A DNA stretch of 64,000 nt from assembly GCA_964017125.1 (NCBI GenBank), contig OZ024902.1, forward strand, positions 33,738,654-33,802,653, given 5' to 3'. The position numbers and the translations under genes were made by a program. This document shows, in pieces, positions 24,432 through 35,873 of this stretch (position 1 is its first letter; every line of letters begins with the position of its first letter). The notes beneath the pieces were generated by a model that saw nothing but the letters and a program-made list of their open reading frames with translations, did no database searches and was not told the origin of the DNA. The DNA comes from Flabesymbios commensalis (Eukaryota > Annelida > Polychaeta > Terebellida > Flabelligeridae).

Positions 24432-26472
24432 CAAGAGTATTAGGGTATATAATAATGAAAGCTGAATCAAGTTCATAACAAGCTGAAAATTTCAGAAAAT
24501 GTTAAGAAAACTTTCCCCTACAGCATACTAATAGTCCCCAGGAATCCACTCTGAGCCTTTTGATAAATTCAAGATGGCGTCCAAGATGATCGCCAATTTC
24601 ACTATTTGTCATATATATATCGGGCTTAAATCAACCTAGAAACGTAAACATAGGGTCTAAACATATGTTTTTAGGGGCGAGGAATTCGATTTTGACATTA
24701 TATTAATTAGATAAAGAGTAGAGTTATTCATTGTTTACATTAAACAAAATCCATTACATCTCTCGATTTATGCAAACAACCACTCGTAACTCAAAAAAAA
24801 TCTAACCAAAGTTTTTTCAGTTTTTTTTCAGTTTTGACTCCTACTTAATATCAGGAAAAAATTCAAATTCAATCCTAATCCGACTAAAGGAAAGGAGTTA
24901 AAGCCAAGATGGCCGCCAATGACCTTAAAAGGAGGAAATTGATATGAATAATGTAATAGTACTGTCCGAATAATAACCACACTACAAGCTAAATGTGTTT
25001 GCATAGTGATGTAGGTAAAACTTGTACAAAGTTCTTGGATATGCAGCAGTTATTCCGACATGTATAATGGTAAAAGAATATTTTTGACTCATCACCAACA
25101 AAGAAGAATTGATCCATATTGTTGGAAATTGATTTAAAGTTATTTTCTAAAAGAACTGTTTGTCCTTTCAAAAAAGATATATTTTAGATCATAAATGTCA
25201 CAAGGTCCAATATCCACTGACATAAAAACGAACCCATTAAATGCTCGACTCTTGGTTTACCCCTACCCCCGCCTTTACATATTTGGGGAGGGGGGGTGAA
25301 GAACATAGACATATGTATATGCCGATAAAAAATGGAACACACATAATACCTCGTTAAAGTGTGATTTTGACTAGATAATCTAATTCTGGTAGGTTTCTAA
25401 TGATTATTCTGCTATTTGTACTACTCAAGGTAAAAAGGTAAAAAAAAGGTGAAAAAATCGAGTTAACTTTTAAACAGTGTCAGTTTTAACGAGGAATTAC
25501 AAGGAATAACAAAGGGGGGGCGCTAAAAGGCGGTAAAGATGCGGTAATGGGCAATGTGGAGGCGTTAAATATCGACAAATAGGCGTTCAAGTTTGACTGG
25601 GTGTGTTAACAGGTGGTGGAGTCGCACTAAAGGGCAACGAAGAAGCGATAAAAAGAGACACAGATGCGTAAAAGAGAGATTGGGTGCGTTAAAGGGCGAC
25701 ATAAAAAACAGTAAATGGGATGGTAAGAATTTATTTTCCAGTCAAAAGCAAATTAAAATAAGATATTACATTGGTTAAAATTTAAACATAAAAAATCATA
25801 CTTCCTAAATTTTGATCTTTGAATTTACTTTTTGATATTCAAGATGTCCTTGGAATCACGAAATAAATCACCACAAATGGATTCTCAATCACATAAAAAA
25901 ATGGATTTTTCAGTCGAAATCACATGAAAATTAGGTATTAAAGTCATGTTCCTGGGTTTATTTGGTAGAAATCATATTTTTGATTACTTGACCATGAAAT
26001 TGACATTTTGACATTAAAAATGACCTTAAATCATGAAAGTAATACTAGAAATGGGTATTTCAGGCAAAATTACACGAAAAAGAGGTATTACATTTGTTCC
26101 TCCATTTATGATTTTGCTAATTGAGACATTGCAAGTACATATGCCACCAAAAATATAAGTTCATACATGTATGTATATGTAAAAAAAATCAGCAAAAATA
26201 TTATTTTAGTGTTGACATATTGTTTAAATCGAATTCCTCGTCCCCCTAAACATATATTTAGATTTAATAATGGCATTTCTATGCTGATTTAAACTCAAGA
26301 TATGACAACATGTGAAATCAGCGGCCATCTTGGTCGCCATTTCGAATTTATCAAAACGCACAGGGTGGAATTTTGGGAACTTTTAGTATATTGTTGAAGG
26401 TCGTTTTCTGAACATATCCTGAAATTTTCAGCTTGGTATGAATTTGTTGAGGTACGAAACCTAATACTCTTG
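24432..26472. mobile_element. 2.0-kb foldback element with about 270-bp inverted arms
   Basis: The left arm (24432-24705) begins CAAGAGTATTAGGG and carries AAGCTGAAAATTTCAG, TTTTGATAAATTCAAGATGG and GAGGAATTCGATTT. The right arm (26212-26472) is its reverse complement and ends CCTAATACTCTTGG. The middle holds degenerate tandem GCGTTAAA/GGGCGAC repeats (25500-25730) and direct repeats around ATTTTGACATTAAAAATGACC. No coding frame. A truncated relative lies at 4868-6130. Confidence 0.8.
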
Positions 26473-26479
26473 GTCTATA

Positions 26480-27540
26480 TACATGATCCAGTAAAATGGA
26501 TTTTCAGGCAAATATATGTTATATGATGGGTTTTTTTTAATTTAGCAAATTTGTCGTTTCACCAAAGTACAAAAGAGGACGTAGAACAACTTAAATATGA
26601 AGGATTGTGTTGGTAGTCTGATATCAGCTGAGTTATCCCCCCGACTTTATCATTTTACCCTGTGGTCACTGGACACATGTGACATTTCAACTCCACTGGA
26701 AGCATACATCTAGCTGCCTATTTCGACACATGAACTTATCGCACACGTTTCCATCTCTGTCCCACAGCTGAATGGGAAAGGTCAGCATATGCTCATTGGT
26801 CTTCTATACAAGGTCGGTAACTCACTGAAATCTTAGAAGCAGAAATCTCAACATACTAGGCCTATTGTTCACGCCCGCACGCACAACATAGGGGCTATCC
26901 AGCTCCACTATTCTATCGTGTAAACCCAAAAGGCAGTAACTTCTCAATATAATAGTAAGCTGAATACTGCAGTGTATTATTCACGACATGTCTCATTTTG
27001 TTGGAAATAGTGCTTCTGTCAGAATCGAGCACGTAAAATGACTATTATTGCACGAAAATTATGAGATTCCCGTTCACCAATAATTTGCCACAAGAATTAG
27101 GTATGCCATGGTAGCATTTCTTTTGTAGAAAATAAAAGTCTACATAGTCCATTTCTCATTTTAAAATGACGAGGACTTGAAAGTTTCCTTCCCTCAGTAG
27201 AAGTATAGACATGGCAGTGATTGTCACGCATAGACGCATCCCAATTTCCCGTGCTCTGTCCTATCGGGTACGCCTTTACACTTGAGTCCAGTGGAGCACG
27301 TGAGGGTAAACTTCCATGACACAAACATCGAAACAATGTCACAACATAATATTTATCCGAACACCTGCCTCAAACAGGTTTGAACCCGTACGACAGGCAG
27401 CGACAATTGCAAAGCGCCACCCTCTAAACCTTACGCCACACCCCTCTCAAATTATATGCACTCCAACATTTAAGTTCTGTGTTAGTGAGATGGTAACCAC
27501 AAGAATACTGTAACATTATCTCATATGACAAATAGTTTCA
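26480..27540. other. Intergenic; one block shared with 6.2 kb
   Basis: No gene recognised. The segment 27201-27253 (AAGTATAGACATGGCAGTGA ... CATCCCAATTTCCCG) is the reverse complement of 6181-6232 with only a few differences, so both belong to an otherwise undefined repeat. The rest is unstructured to my reading. Confidence 0.5.
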
Positions 27541-27549
27541 TGGTATGTG

Positions 27550-27788
27550 TCAACTCTAAGAGTGCGGGGATCGACTTAAGACGTCAGAATCTGACGTCTG
27601 CAGATGTCATATTTATTTTGACGTCTAAAGTCGATCCTCGCCCTGTAAAAGTAAACATATTTCTAATGGCCGTAGACACATAACATAGGTATTCAAATGA
27701 AGCTAACTTTTATGACATTTATGACAATTTCAAATTGATAAAACCCTTTGGTCCCCATGGTCTGTAGAAAGACATTTCAGTGCTTTAA
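27550..27788 (-). mobile_element. TTAA-type MITE family C, copy 1
   Basis: Contains the family C hairpin, GATCGACTTAAGACGTCAG next to CTGACGTCT and then GACGTCTAAAGTCGATCC. After it come GGCCGTAGACACATAACATA, CCATGG and the terminus CAGTGCTTTAA. Its closing TTAA (27785-27788) is also the opening TTAA of a family A copy. Confidence 0.8.
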
Positions 27789-28034
27789 CCCTTTAGCCGC
27801 CAAATTATTCAATCTGAATTTTCACCCACTTGAAGTTGCGTCTCGCTGACGCGATCCACAACTTCAAGTGAGTGAAAATCATTCTGATTTGACAAAATGG
27901 AGGTCATCTGTTTTCAAATATTGCTGATTGATGTCACATTTTATCTTTAACATGTTTAAAAGGTGGTACTTAATGTGCTAATAAAAAATGAAAACCCGAA
28001 TATATGCGACACCGGCGGTTAAAGAAAGGGTTAA
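27785..28034 (+). mobile_element. TTAA-flanked MITE family A, copy 2
   Basis: A 250-bp element, TTAA-CCCTTTAGCCGCC to GGCGGTTAAAGAAAGGG-TTAA. The inner hairpin is a 14-bp stem CACTTGAAGTTG.G ... C.CAACTTCAAGTG around TCTCGCTGACGCGATC. It lies head to tail with family C copy 1 and shares its TTAA. Confidence 0.9.
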
Positions 28035-29103
28035 GGGTAAAGCACTACATTATGAGACCGGCGTGGGACAGGCTGTCAGATAAGGAAGCGTCGAAACGAC
28101 ATGTAGTAGGGTCCAAAACCATGCTTCCGTGACCAACCTTCTGCAAGTAACGTTTGACGGTTGTTTTGGGTAGCTTAAGGTATTTGTAAAAAAATAAGAT
28201 CCTACGCCTCGTTTAAAAAGGCGGGCAGAATATTTCAGAGCGCAAAATCCAATATGGCCGCCATCGGTCACGGTGAAAAGCAAGAATTCACTTATTTCAT
28301 CCACTGGTCTCCCAGTGAAACACATTTTTGAATGCATTTATGTGGGAAATGGATTTATTGAGGTCATAGTACATGTAGTAATATTTACCATATAAGTGTG
28401 AAAATGTAAGATTTATACCCCAAAATAGGAAAACGCGTCACCGAGGGGTGCAATCCGTTTTAAACGTTATAAACTTTTGATCTCGCTGACCTAAAATTTA
28501 ATGTAACACCTCTTTTTTATATATTTTTGGGGTGGGAAATCGATTTGTGGGGTTATTTTTAAAATTGTGTGCTTCCTTCATGTGAAAATTCAAGATAGCC
28601 GCCGTTCAACATAAGGTAAAGCCCAAAATGATTAATTCACAGTGAATCAATTGAAATGTCATTTGCTCTGCTATTTGAGGTTACAAAAAACAATACAAGT
28701 AAGTTGTAAAACATATATTTCAACGAAAACAACATCTGATATTCAGCAAAATAACTTAAAGAAAAACAATAATTGACTCGAAATGATAAACATTAATAAT
28801 AAAATCTTATGAAACTATTTAAAACTAAAATCACAATCTAAGATATCTTGTGAAAATTCATACAAGACTAGTAGGCACAGCCAAAAATACTATTATCACG
28901 ATATTTAAAGGTATAGTAAACTGTTAAAATATGCAGGACATGGGTCCCCCAGAATGTTATAGTGCCCGTAGGTATACCATAATAATACTGTGTCCATTTC
29001 ATACCAAACGCCGCATTAAGAGCAAGTTCCCAAATCATAGCAAGTCCATATACTTGAGCGACATTTATGAGTTGATAATTCCACAAATGTTCTCATCTGG
29101 GTG

Positions 29104-31038
29104 CAGAGTTGGGGTCAATTCCTTTTTATCAATTCCAAATTCTATTCCAATTCCTTTTTATCAATTCCTGAGTCAATTCCAATTCCTTTGGTTTTAAGAA
29201 AAGTCAATTCCAATTCAATTCCAATTCCTAAAAAGTCAATTGCTTATTAATTCCACCCAAGAATGAGCCTTTTGATACACATAGAACAGCTGTATAATAA
29301 CTTGATATAAAATAAAATAATAACACCTGATATAAAATAAAATACATTTTATTTATTATCTTGTAAACATACTTACAAACATTTTACACTTACTAAACTT
29401 TAATATTAGTAGGGTGGAGTACATCTTCAATACCTGATGACGGAGTTGTACTCGTGTGGACGCGGATGTAAGCGTGTTATTTCTATAGACTAACTGTTAC
29501 GCCACAATTGCCATCAAGACGGCAGTGTAATTAACACAATGTCTCGCGACGAGCCGTGCTACTTGAAACTCTGATAAATCTGACCCTGTGGAGGCTACGG
29601 CGTGTCGACCCACACCTCACTCAAATAAACTCGTATTAAAAATAAAACAACGTAGGATCCATTGTTGTATTTCAATTCATGCAATTATTCACATTATTTA
29701 TTCTCCGATGATACTATTTTTTAATATCTAATTCTAGCATGTGGCGAATAAAAATACCCTAATGAAATATATCCGGATAACGTCCAGGGCACAAAAGGCA
29801 TATTAGCGAAGTAATTGAAGGTCAATCAGAGCGCTTGGCTACGCTGCATAACTTCCTTCCAGCTAACACTGGATGTTAACCCAATGCTGCCTTAATGTTG
29901 CTCCACCATCTTCAGCGCTTTCCCAATATTAAAGTCAGCATTGGCTCAACGTCTATTGGAAACGCATTCGTTTCAAGGTCTCGATATCTCTTGTTTTCTA
30001 CCAACTCGAAGGACTAGCGATAGTTATGTTCTAGGCCATACATTCACCTTAGTCTAATCATGACTCGTGATTATAGACGTCCAAATGAAAAATAAAGCAA
30101 ATACGAGAACTAAGATTATGCCCATGAGACAAACATTACTTTTTAAATACAAATGTTAAAAAATGCTGCTAAGTGACACAGAAGTGCTAGTTAAACAGTG
30201 TGATCATGCTTGCGCGAATATATAAGGAAAACATGAATAAAATAATAGTACAATTATTTCAAGATCTTTAAGCCAGCAAACACGAAACATTGACCCAATG
30301 TTGATATACTGTTGGCCCGCCATTTGCGATGACGGCCCAACATTAATCCAACGCCGGCTCAGCTTCTCATTTTGCTGATAATTCGGCCACTCGATGGTAA
30401 TTCTCTAACACTTTATACACAGTAGGTGTTGACACTAGTTGAGTTGTCATAAGTCGCACATCTCGGCAAGCCTGTTACCGACTGTTTACACCAGTCCGCG
30501 GGAGTAAATCAAGGGTTTATACAAGTAACAACAAGTAACAAGTATATACGCACACACCAATCTGTGATAGTTAGACTGAATTGCTACAACTTAGCAGGAG
30601 CTGTCTTGTTACAAATATTATATAAATTACACATCAGTCTTATTTAATCTTGATGGCCATTGGTCATTTAAATGAGTATTTTTACGTAACTTAAATAAAA
30701 TCTTTTAATCTAATTTAGGCATTATAATTTAATCTAATTTAGGCCTATATAAGTTTATTATTATCATCATTATTATTATAATACACATATCAATCAACAT
30801 GGATCAGGTAAAATTCTACTGCAATGACAAAAGTGATGATCACTCATGCGTTTAATAGCGCCTAAAAAATAAACATGGATAAAAAAGTCAATCCCTTTAT
30901 CAATTCCGGGCATTTTTTGTCAATTCCAATTCAATTCCAATTCCTTTTTTTTCAATTCCAATTCCTAGTCCAATTCCTGGAATTGAGTCAGGAATTGAGC
31001 TCAATTCCCATTCAATTCCGGAATTGACCCCAACTCTG
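29104..31038 (+). mobile_element. Non-autonomous hAT-like element, copy 1 (1.94 kb)
   Basis: Termini CAGAGTTGGGGTCAATTCC and GGAATTGACCCCAACTCTG. The subterminal regions are built of repeated CAATTCC words in opposite orientation at the two ends. The flanking octamers TCTGGGTG (29096-29103) and CCTGGATG (31039-31046) match at 6 of 8 positions, as expected for an aged 8-bp duplication. The CAG-type end plus 8-bp duplication is the hAT signature. The interior includes a partial CCAGCAAACAC palindrome (30273-30357) and a short ATT/ATC tract near 30760. No transposase. Copy 2 is at 51083-53199 in the opposite orientation. Confidence 0.87.
30273..30357. repeat. Partial CCAGCAAACAC palindrome inside hAT-like copy 1
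   Basis: GCCAGCAAACACGAAACATT ... TTGGCCCGCCATTTGCGATG, ACGGCCCAACATTAATCC. The same insertion is present at the matching place in hAT copy 2 (52055-52137), so it entered the hAT-like family before the two copies separated. Confidence 0.85.
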
Positions 31039-32709
31039 CCTGGATGTTGTGTTTGAAAGGTAACTGACTGTATTACTGTGGGGATCTCGAAACAGCTGAC
31101 CCCCACGCATGTATTGACATGGGGCCTTTCCCAGCAAACAGTGTACACACACCCAATGTTGGTTTAATGTTCCCAAATCATAGCAAGTCCATATACTTGA
31201 GCGACATTAATATATTTTTTGGGGGGGAAATCGATTTGTGAGGTTATTTTTTTAAAATTGTGTGCTTCCTTCATGTGAAAATCTAAGATGGCCTGCTCCT
31301 AATATGAACTGATAATGACTAGAAAAATTATATAATTAAAAAAGTGAAAAAAAATGCCATAGGAATGTTGCTAACATGTTACATGCAAATTTTGACAGCA
31401 CCATAGTATCGCACTCTCACATTGAAAAGAATAGTAAGTTGAATTATTTTAAACATGTGTACAGTCTAGTTTTTTTATAGAAAACGCTACATGAATCGGT
31501 GTCTCGTGCAATAGCATCAAGTACGTCACAAGAATGATCTTTGTAGCAACAATTGTCATCAGTCTGAGTCAGAATCTGATTCAAGTAAATCTAACTCGCA
31601 CTCTGAGTCAGAGCAGTCACCCATTTGTTCTTTGCTTGGGTGTGATGGAAGTACTGCCGGGAGATCTAATTTGGTATAGCGTAATGGTCTGCAATGACCA
31701 TTCATCATTTCCCATCCATAGCCAATGAGAGAAGGATGGTTTCTAAGTTCTGCATGGCGCTAAATATAGGCTAAATAATTAGCACGCTTAGGCTAATATG
31801 TAAATTTGGGCGGTCATTATCCGGTGGGAGGCGCATTAGAGATAACTGTGACATTTCGCGACACAGACCAGTGTGCCAGATGGAAGCTGCTCGTAAACCA
31901 GAATAGCAATGAGGTGGTGGACGTTTATAACCAAATTTTAAATAGGAAGTTTTAAATAGGAAGTTCTACATCGTGGCTCCCTGATGTTATTAGCGCTTCA
32001 TGTAGCATATCTAGTCGAGCCAGCTATTTGTTGACAAATTTCGGACAAATACAATGGTCACAAAATGTTGTTGCTACAAAGATCATTCTTACTTGATGCT
32101 ATTAAACGAGACACTGATTTGTGTAACGTTTTCTATTAAAACTAAACTGTACACATGTTTAAAATCATTCAACTTACTGGGTTTTTTGTGAGAGTGGAAT
32201 ACTATGTCCTGCGTATTTTAACAGTTGACTATTCCTCTAAATATCGTGATAATAGTATTTTTGGCTGTTCCTACTAGTCTTTTATGAATTTTCACAAGAT
32301 ATTTTAGATTATGATTTTAGTTTTAAATTGTTTCATAAGGTTTTATTAATAATGTTTATCATTTCGTGTCAATTAGTGTTTTTTCTTTACGTTATTTTCC
32401 TGAATATCAGATGATGTTTTCGTTGAAATATATGTTTTACAACTTGTATTGTTTTTTGTAACCTCAAATAGCAGAGCACATAACATTTTTAATTGATTCA
32501 CTGTGAATTGATCATTTTGCGCTTTAACTTATGATGAACGGCGGCACACAATTTAAAAAATAACCCAACATATCGATTCCTCACCACAAAAATATTTTAA
32601 AAAAAAAGGTGTTACATGACATTTTAGGTCAGCCAGATGAAAAGTTAGCTGTGTATAACGGATTGCTCCCCTCGGTGACGCGTTTTCCTATTTTAGGGGT
32701 ATAAATCTA

Positions 32710-32905
32710 TAAAAACTTATACTAAGTCGACTTAACGACTTCCCAAGTCGCTATAACGACTTATAAGTCGTTATAACGACTTGTACTAAGTAAATTTGAC
32801 GACTTATAAGTCGTTAAAAGGACGCATACTAAGTCTATTTAATGACTTATAAGTCGTTTGAACGCCTTATACTAAATCGATTCAACGACTTATAAGCCGT
32901 TGTCG
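32710..32905. repeat. 43-bp minisatellite with a palindrome in every unit
   Basis: About four units of 43-44 bp, of the form CTTATACTAAGTCGATTTAA then CGACTTATAAGTCGTTATAA. Each unit contains, in more or less perfect form, the 14-bp palindrome CGACTTATAAGTCG. One unit carries an extra 20-bp half. It abuts the outer end of the composite inverted-repeat region. Confidence 0.85.
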
Positions 32906-33277
32906 CTATAACGAGATAGTCAGAATACTCCTTACTATCATCCACATATCCTGTCATGAAGTCGTTTGTGTCTATGTGTTACAATTATGTATTTTGAACT
33001 TGTAAATACGTGTAAAGGTAGAGAATATTTAAAATGTAAAAATACTACAGAATTATTCAGTATAGGCCTACGTAGAACCATAGAATAACCTAAAACTAAA
33101 GACTACACGTGTTGCAGTGCTGACACATAGCAAACTCAACTTATATTTTTTTCAGCGGATAAAGATTTAATTAACAAGATAAATATTTAATTAACAAGAT
33201 CTGGCCTACGTACTTTAAAGGATTTTCCCATTTTTGAGCTTCATATTTTCCAGCATAAATGTGTACGTTTATTGTAG

Positions 33278-33571
33278 AAGGACTCGACTATCAAAGGGTT
33301 ATTACAAGGGAGACGAGACCCATCAGCCCTGCTGTTTACCCAATATTTTAAAGACATTTACCGCTACACTTACCGTCGTGATGTTAATAACATTGTAAAA
33401 ACTGATTATTTACCATACTACTTCATGTACCTCAAGCGAATGGGAAATAATAATGACTTGCTGGCAATAACTCACTTGAGTTACGGTGGGGTATTAATCA
33501 TTGGGAGCATCAAGGGCAAACCCTGCACCCGCATAGGGGCATACTACATTAAACTTATCTACGATTACTAA
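33278..33571 (+). other. Open frame of 97 codons, unassigned
   Basis: A stop-to-stop frame ending at TAA 33569-33571. Its wording looks more protein-like than most chance frames nearby: SALLFTQYFKDIYRYTYRRD, YLPYYFMYLKRMGNNNDLLA, GGVLIIGSIKGKPCTRIG, AYYIKLIYDY. An internal Met begins the last 48 residues. I recognise no family, and in AT-rich DNA of this length such a frame can arise by chance. It could be a decayed exon or a mobile-element fragment. It lies about 0.3 kb upstream of the tentative lengsin-like promoter. Confidence 0.2.
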
Positions 33572-33868
33572 GTCTGTGTTTTCGCAAATTAATACTCTCT
33601 GGATCGATTCTATCTGGATACGGGTATTGGAAAATTATCTAATTATACCACACTAGTAGTTAGTCCACGTCATCAGTTTTCTGAATAACTAATTAAGACT
33701 AGAGCCTGACGGCGCTGAAGGAAAATCTGACTTGATTTGCCCTGAATAGCCTTGACTGCCTAAAAGCAGCAACCGCTTGCTTTAAAGTTACTGCCTCCTG
33801 ACTTTCTGCACCGATAATTCATTTGATGATTTACGTGTTTCCCATTGATTAATCAACAACAAACACTC

Positions 33869-33994
33869 ATAAAAGAGATATAAGAACTGGCTGGTGCTTC
33901 GATTCTTACAGACAGCGGAAAGAATTATTTATCCATGACACATGCCAATCAATATTCACACGAACAACGGAGAAGTTCTTACCTCAAAATTTCA
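33869..33994 (+). promoter_or_regulatory. Candidate promoter and first non-coding exon of the lengsin-like gene
   Basis: CATAAAAG and GATATAAG (33869-33884) form TATA-like elements. About 25-30 bases further a transcript could start near 33906 and run to 33994, where TTCA|GTGAGT gives a strong 5' splice site. The next good acceptor is GTTGTTTCACAG at 35271. This is inference from signals only; no transcript evidence is available. Confidence 0.25.
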
Positions 33995-34055
33995 GTGAGT
34001 ATTTTATTTGATGTTTAATACAATATTATCAGATAAAACAAACTTACTGGAGGCC

Positions 34056-34296
34056 TTAAAGCGCTGAACTGTTTTTGAATAAATCATAGAGACCAAGGTT
34101 TTTTCATAACTAGAAATCATCATAAATGTCTTAGTTGACTCTTTCCGATTCATTTGAATACCTGTGGTATGGGTCTACGGCCATTAAAAATAGTTTATTG
34201 CTTACAGTGATGTGCTTGACTTCTGACGTCAGAATCTGACGTCTAGAGACTTCAGATTCTGACGTCTAATGTCGATTCCCGCGATGTAAAGGTTAA
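34056..34296 (+). mobile_element. TTAA-type MITE family C, copy 2
   Basis: TTAAAGCGCTGAAC to ATGTAAAGG-TTAA, 241 bp with TTAA at both ends. Hairpin part TTCTGACGTCAGAATCTGACG, then AGATTCTGACGTCTAATGTC. It shares CCTGTGGTATGGGTCTACGG-type inner sequence with copies at 58735 and 63053. Confidence 0.85.
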
Positions 34297-34299
34297 CAG

Positions 34300-35270
34300 A
34301 ACACCCCTCCCACCGATGGGGAAGTCTAATAATAACTATCCATAACTATTACTTCATCAGTCCAACTGCATAAGGCAAGAAGATCAAATCACATTTCACT
34401 GAAAGATCAACTGCAATAAAATCTATTCTAGAATATTCCTCTATGTCCTCCATTTTATGCAGCGCTGCTGTATTTGAGGGTTGATCAATAAAAACATGCT
34501 AGCATGAAAGGTCATCAAGGTTTGACTATTTTATCTTCTGTGTATACCCATTATTTTTAGGTTATTTTAATGTGATTTCGATCTTTACAAATATGACTGG
34601 CTCACATTCAGGAATGATTATGTTACTCATTCGTGAGGATTTCTAAAATCATCCAAATAACCACATTTACTTTTTTTAATTTTAGCATTAAAAGTGCTAG
34701 ATATAAATGATCATGTCTCTGCCCTAAACTACCCGTACAGCTATTTCTCTATGTATTATTTATATTTTTTTTTGATGACCATTGAACAAAATAACTTTAA
34801 ATGAATTCTTCAGCTATGAAAAAAATAAAATATATATTTCCTATTTTATGGTATAGTCAATGGCTGTGACGTTGAAAATACATTGTTTTATCGTCTTGGC
34901 CAATAATCATTACTCGCATTTATGTATGGGGGAGGGGGGGGGGGGTTGTCTTATTGCTTCTGAGCAAAGGGTAAATTGCAACGAGAAGTGCGATATGTTG
35001 TCGAATTTTTCCGAATAAAGATAACTAAAACACTGTTTTTAAGTGTTGTATTCTCTGATATGTTTTAAGACTTCTTTGAATGAATCCTACGTTTTTAAAC
35101 AATTTAATATAGGGCCTACTTTAGACCGAAATGGTTCTAAATGTTGTCCAGCGCACGTGTGGTCCTGTATAATGTGCCTGGATAGACAAATAAAGTACAA
35201 AGATCAAGCCTGGATATTTAAATAGTGGTTATTCGAATTTCCCTGATGTATACACTGATGTTGTTTCACA
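34300..35270. other. No gene seen; poly-G tract
   Basis: AT-rich sequence with a G-rich run (about 18 of 20 G) near 34927-34946. If the tentative first exon is right, this is intron 1 of the lengsin-like gene. Confidence 0.4.
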
Positions 35271-35271
35271 G

Positions 35272-35344
35272 AAGACTTCTCATGGGCAACGTGGCAGAAG
35301 GAACACCACAATTCCTGATTATCATCCAATGGTCCGATGCCTTG
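35272..35344 (+). CDS. Tentative N-terminal coding exon of the lengsin-like gene
   Basis: A pyrimidine-rich acceptor (GTTGTTTCACAG) precedes the exon, and CCTTG|GTAAAG follows it. The ATG at 35282 opens MGNVAEGTPQFLIIIQWSDAL, 21 codons ending in phase 0. Joined to 45183 it gives ...QWSDAL-CDFDYVRFVWIDIHG. That resembles the usual N-terminal helix followed by 'DYVRFVW.DI.G' of invertebrate lengsin-like proteins, where family members commonly have 'PQLL..L...DYVRFVW'. Against it: the acceptor before 45183 has a purine-rich upstream tract. The alternative is that translation starts at Met 45177 and this exon is spurious. Confidence 0.35.
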
Positions 35345-35873
35345 GTAAAGATTGTGTGTATGTTATAAGTGGATGTTCAACAATTCCTGTGAAGCATATG
35401 TTGTTGCTCGAGCAGGGAGATAAATTCACTGACATGTATCAATAGATAGGGAAAGAGTATACATTTTATACAAAATGACCTTATTCTGCTTTATTATAGG
35501 GAGAATTACACAAAATGTATTGGTAATAATACAGTTTTAACGAGTTACTTATTTTAATTTGCTCGTGATAATATCAAGACACTACACGCCAAAACAAACA
35601 CAATTATCATTTGAATCTCACATTATCTAATATTTTGTTTTAGATAACATTAAATAGCTTCCTAATTTTTCATATGTTTATCACATTAGTACAATGCATT
35701 CAGCAATGATTTAGTGAAAGGCACGTGAATAACATATTGACAGCAGGGGAGATCACAAATGATAATAATCTATCTGCGAGCATTGACCTGAAAACACATT
35801 GTTGGGCTACCATTCCTAACTAACTGAACCCTAGAAGCCATACACCAGTCGACTTGACCTGATCAAGAGAAGT

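Larger units (their letters stand above)
28905..31180 (-). mobile_element. Family E DNA element, split by a hAT-like insertion
   Basis: Reverse-strand relative of the elements at 47765-49083 and 55760-56285. Read on the minus strand it gives ACTGTATTACTGTGGGGATC in the first part and TCGCTCAAGTATATGGACTT, TATGGTATACCTACGGGCAC and TTTTAACAGTTTACTATACC in the second. The hAT-like element at 29104-31038 sits between them, with its duplicated 8-bp target at each side. Confidence 0.7.
28405..32712. mobile_element. Composite inverted-repeat region with nested elements
   Basis: The outer arms of about 500 bp (28405-28940 and 32200-32712) are reverse complements. Landmarks are GGAAAACGCGTCACCGAGG, AAATCGATTTGTGGGGTTAT, GTTACAAAAAACAATACAAG, TTTAAAACTAAAATCA and ATCACGATATTTAAAGG. 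Both arms end internally in the family E terminus (TTTAAAGGTATAGTAAACTG). Between them lie a family E copy split by a hAT-like element (29104-31038), a second fused piece of family E and arm sequence (31169-31290), and a smaller inverted pair (31390-31550 with 32058-32205). No coding frame. The present shape needs at least three successive insertions or rearrangements. Confidence 0.65.
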
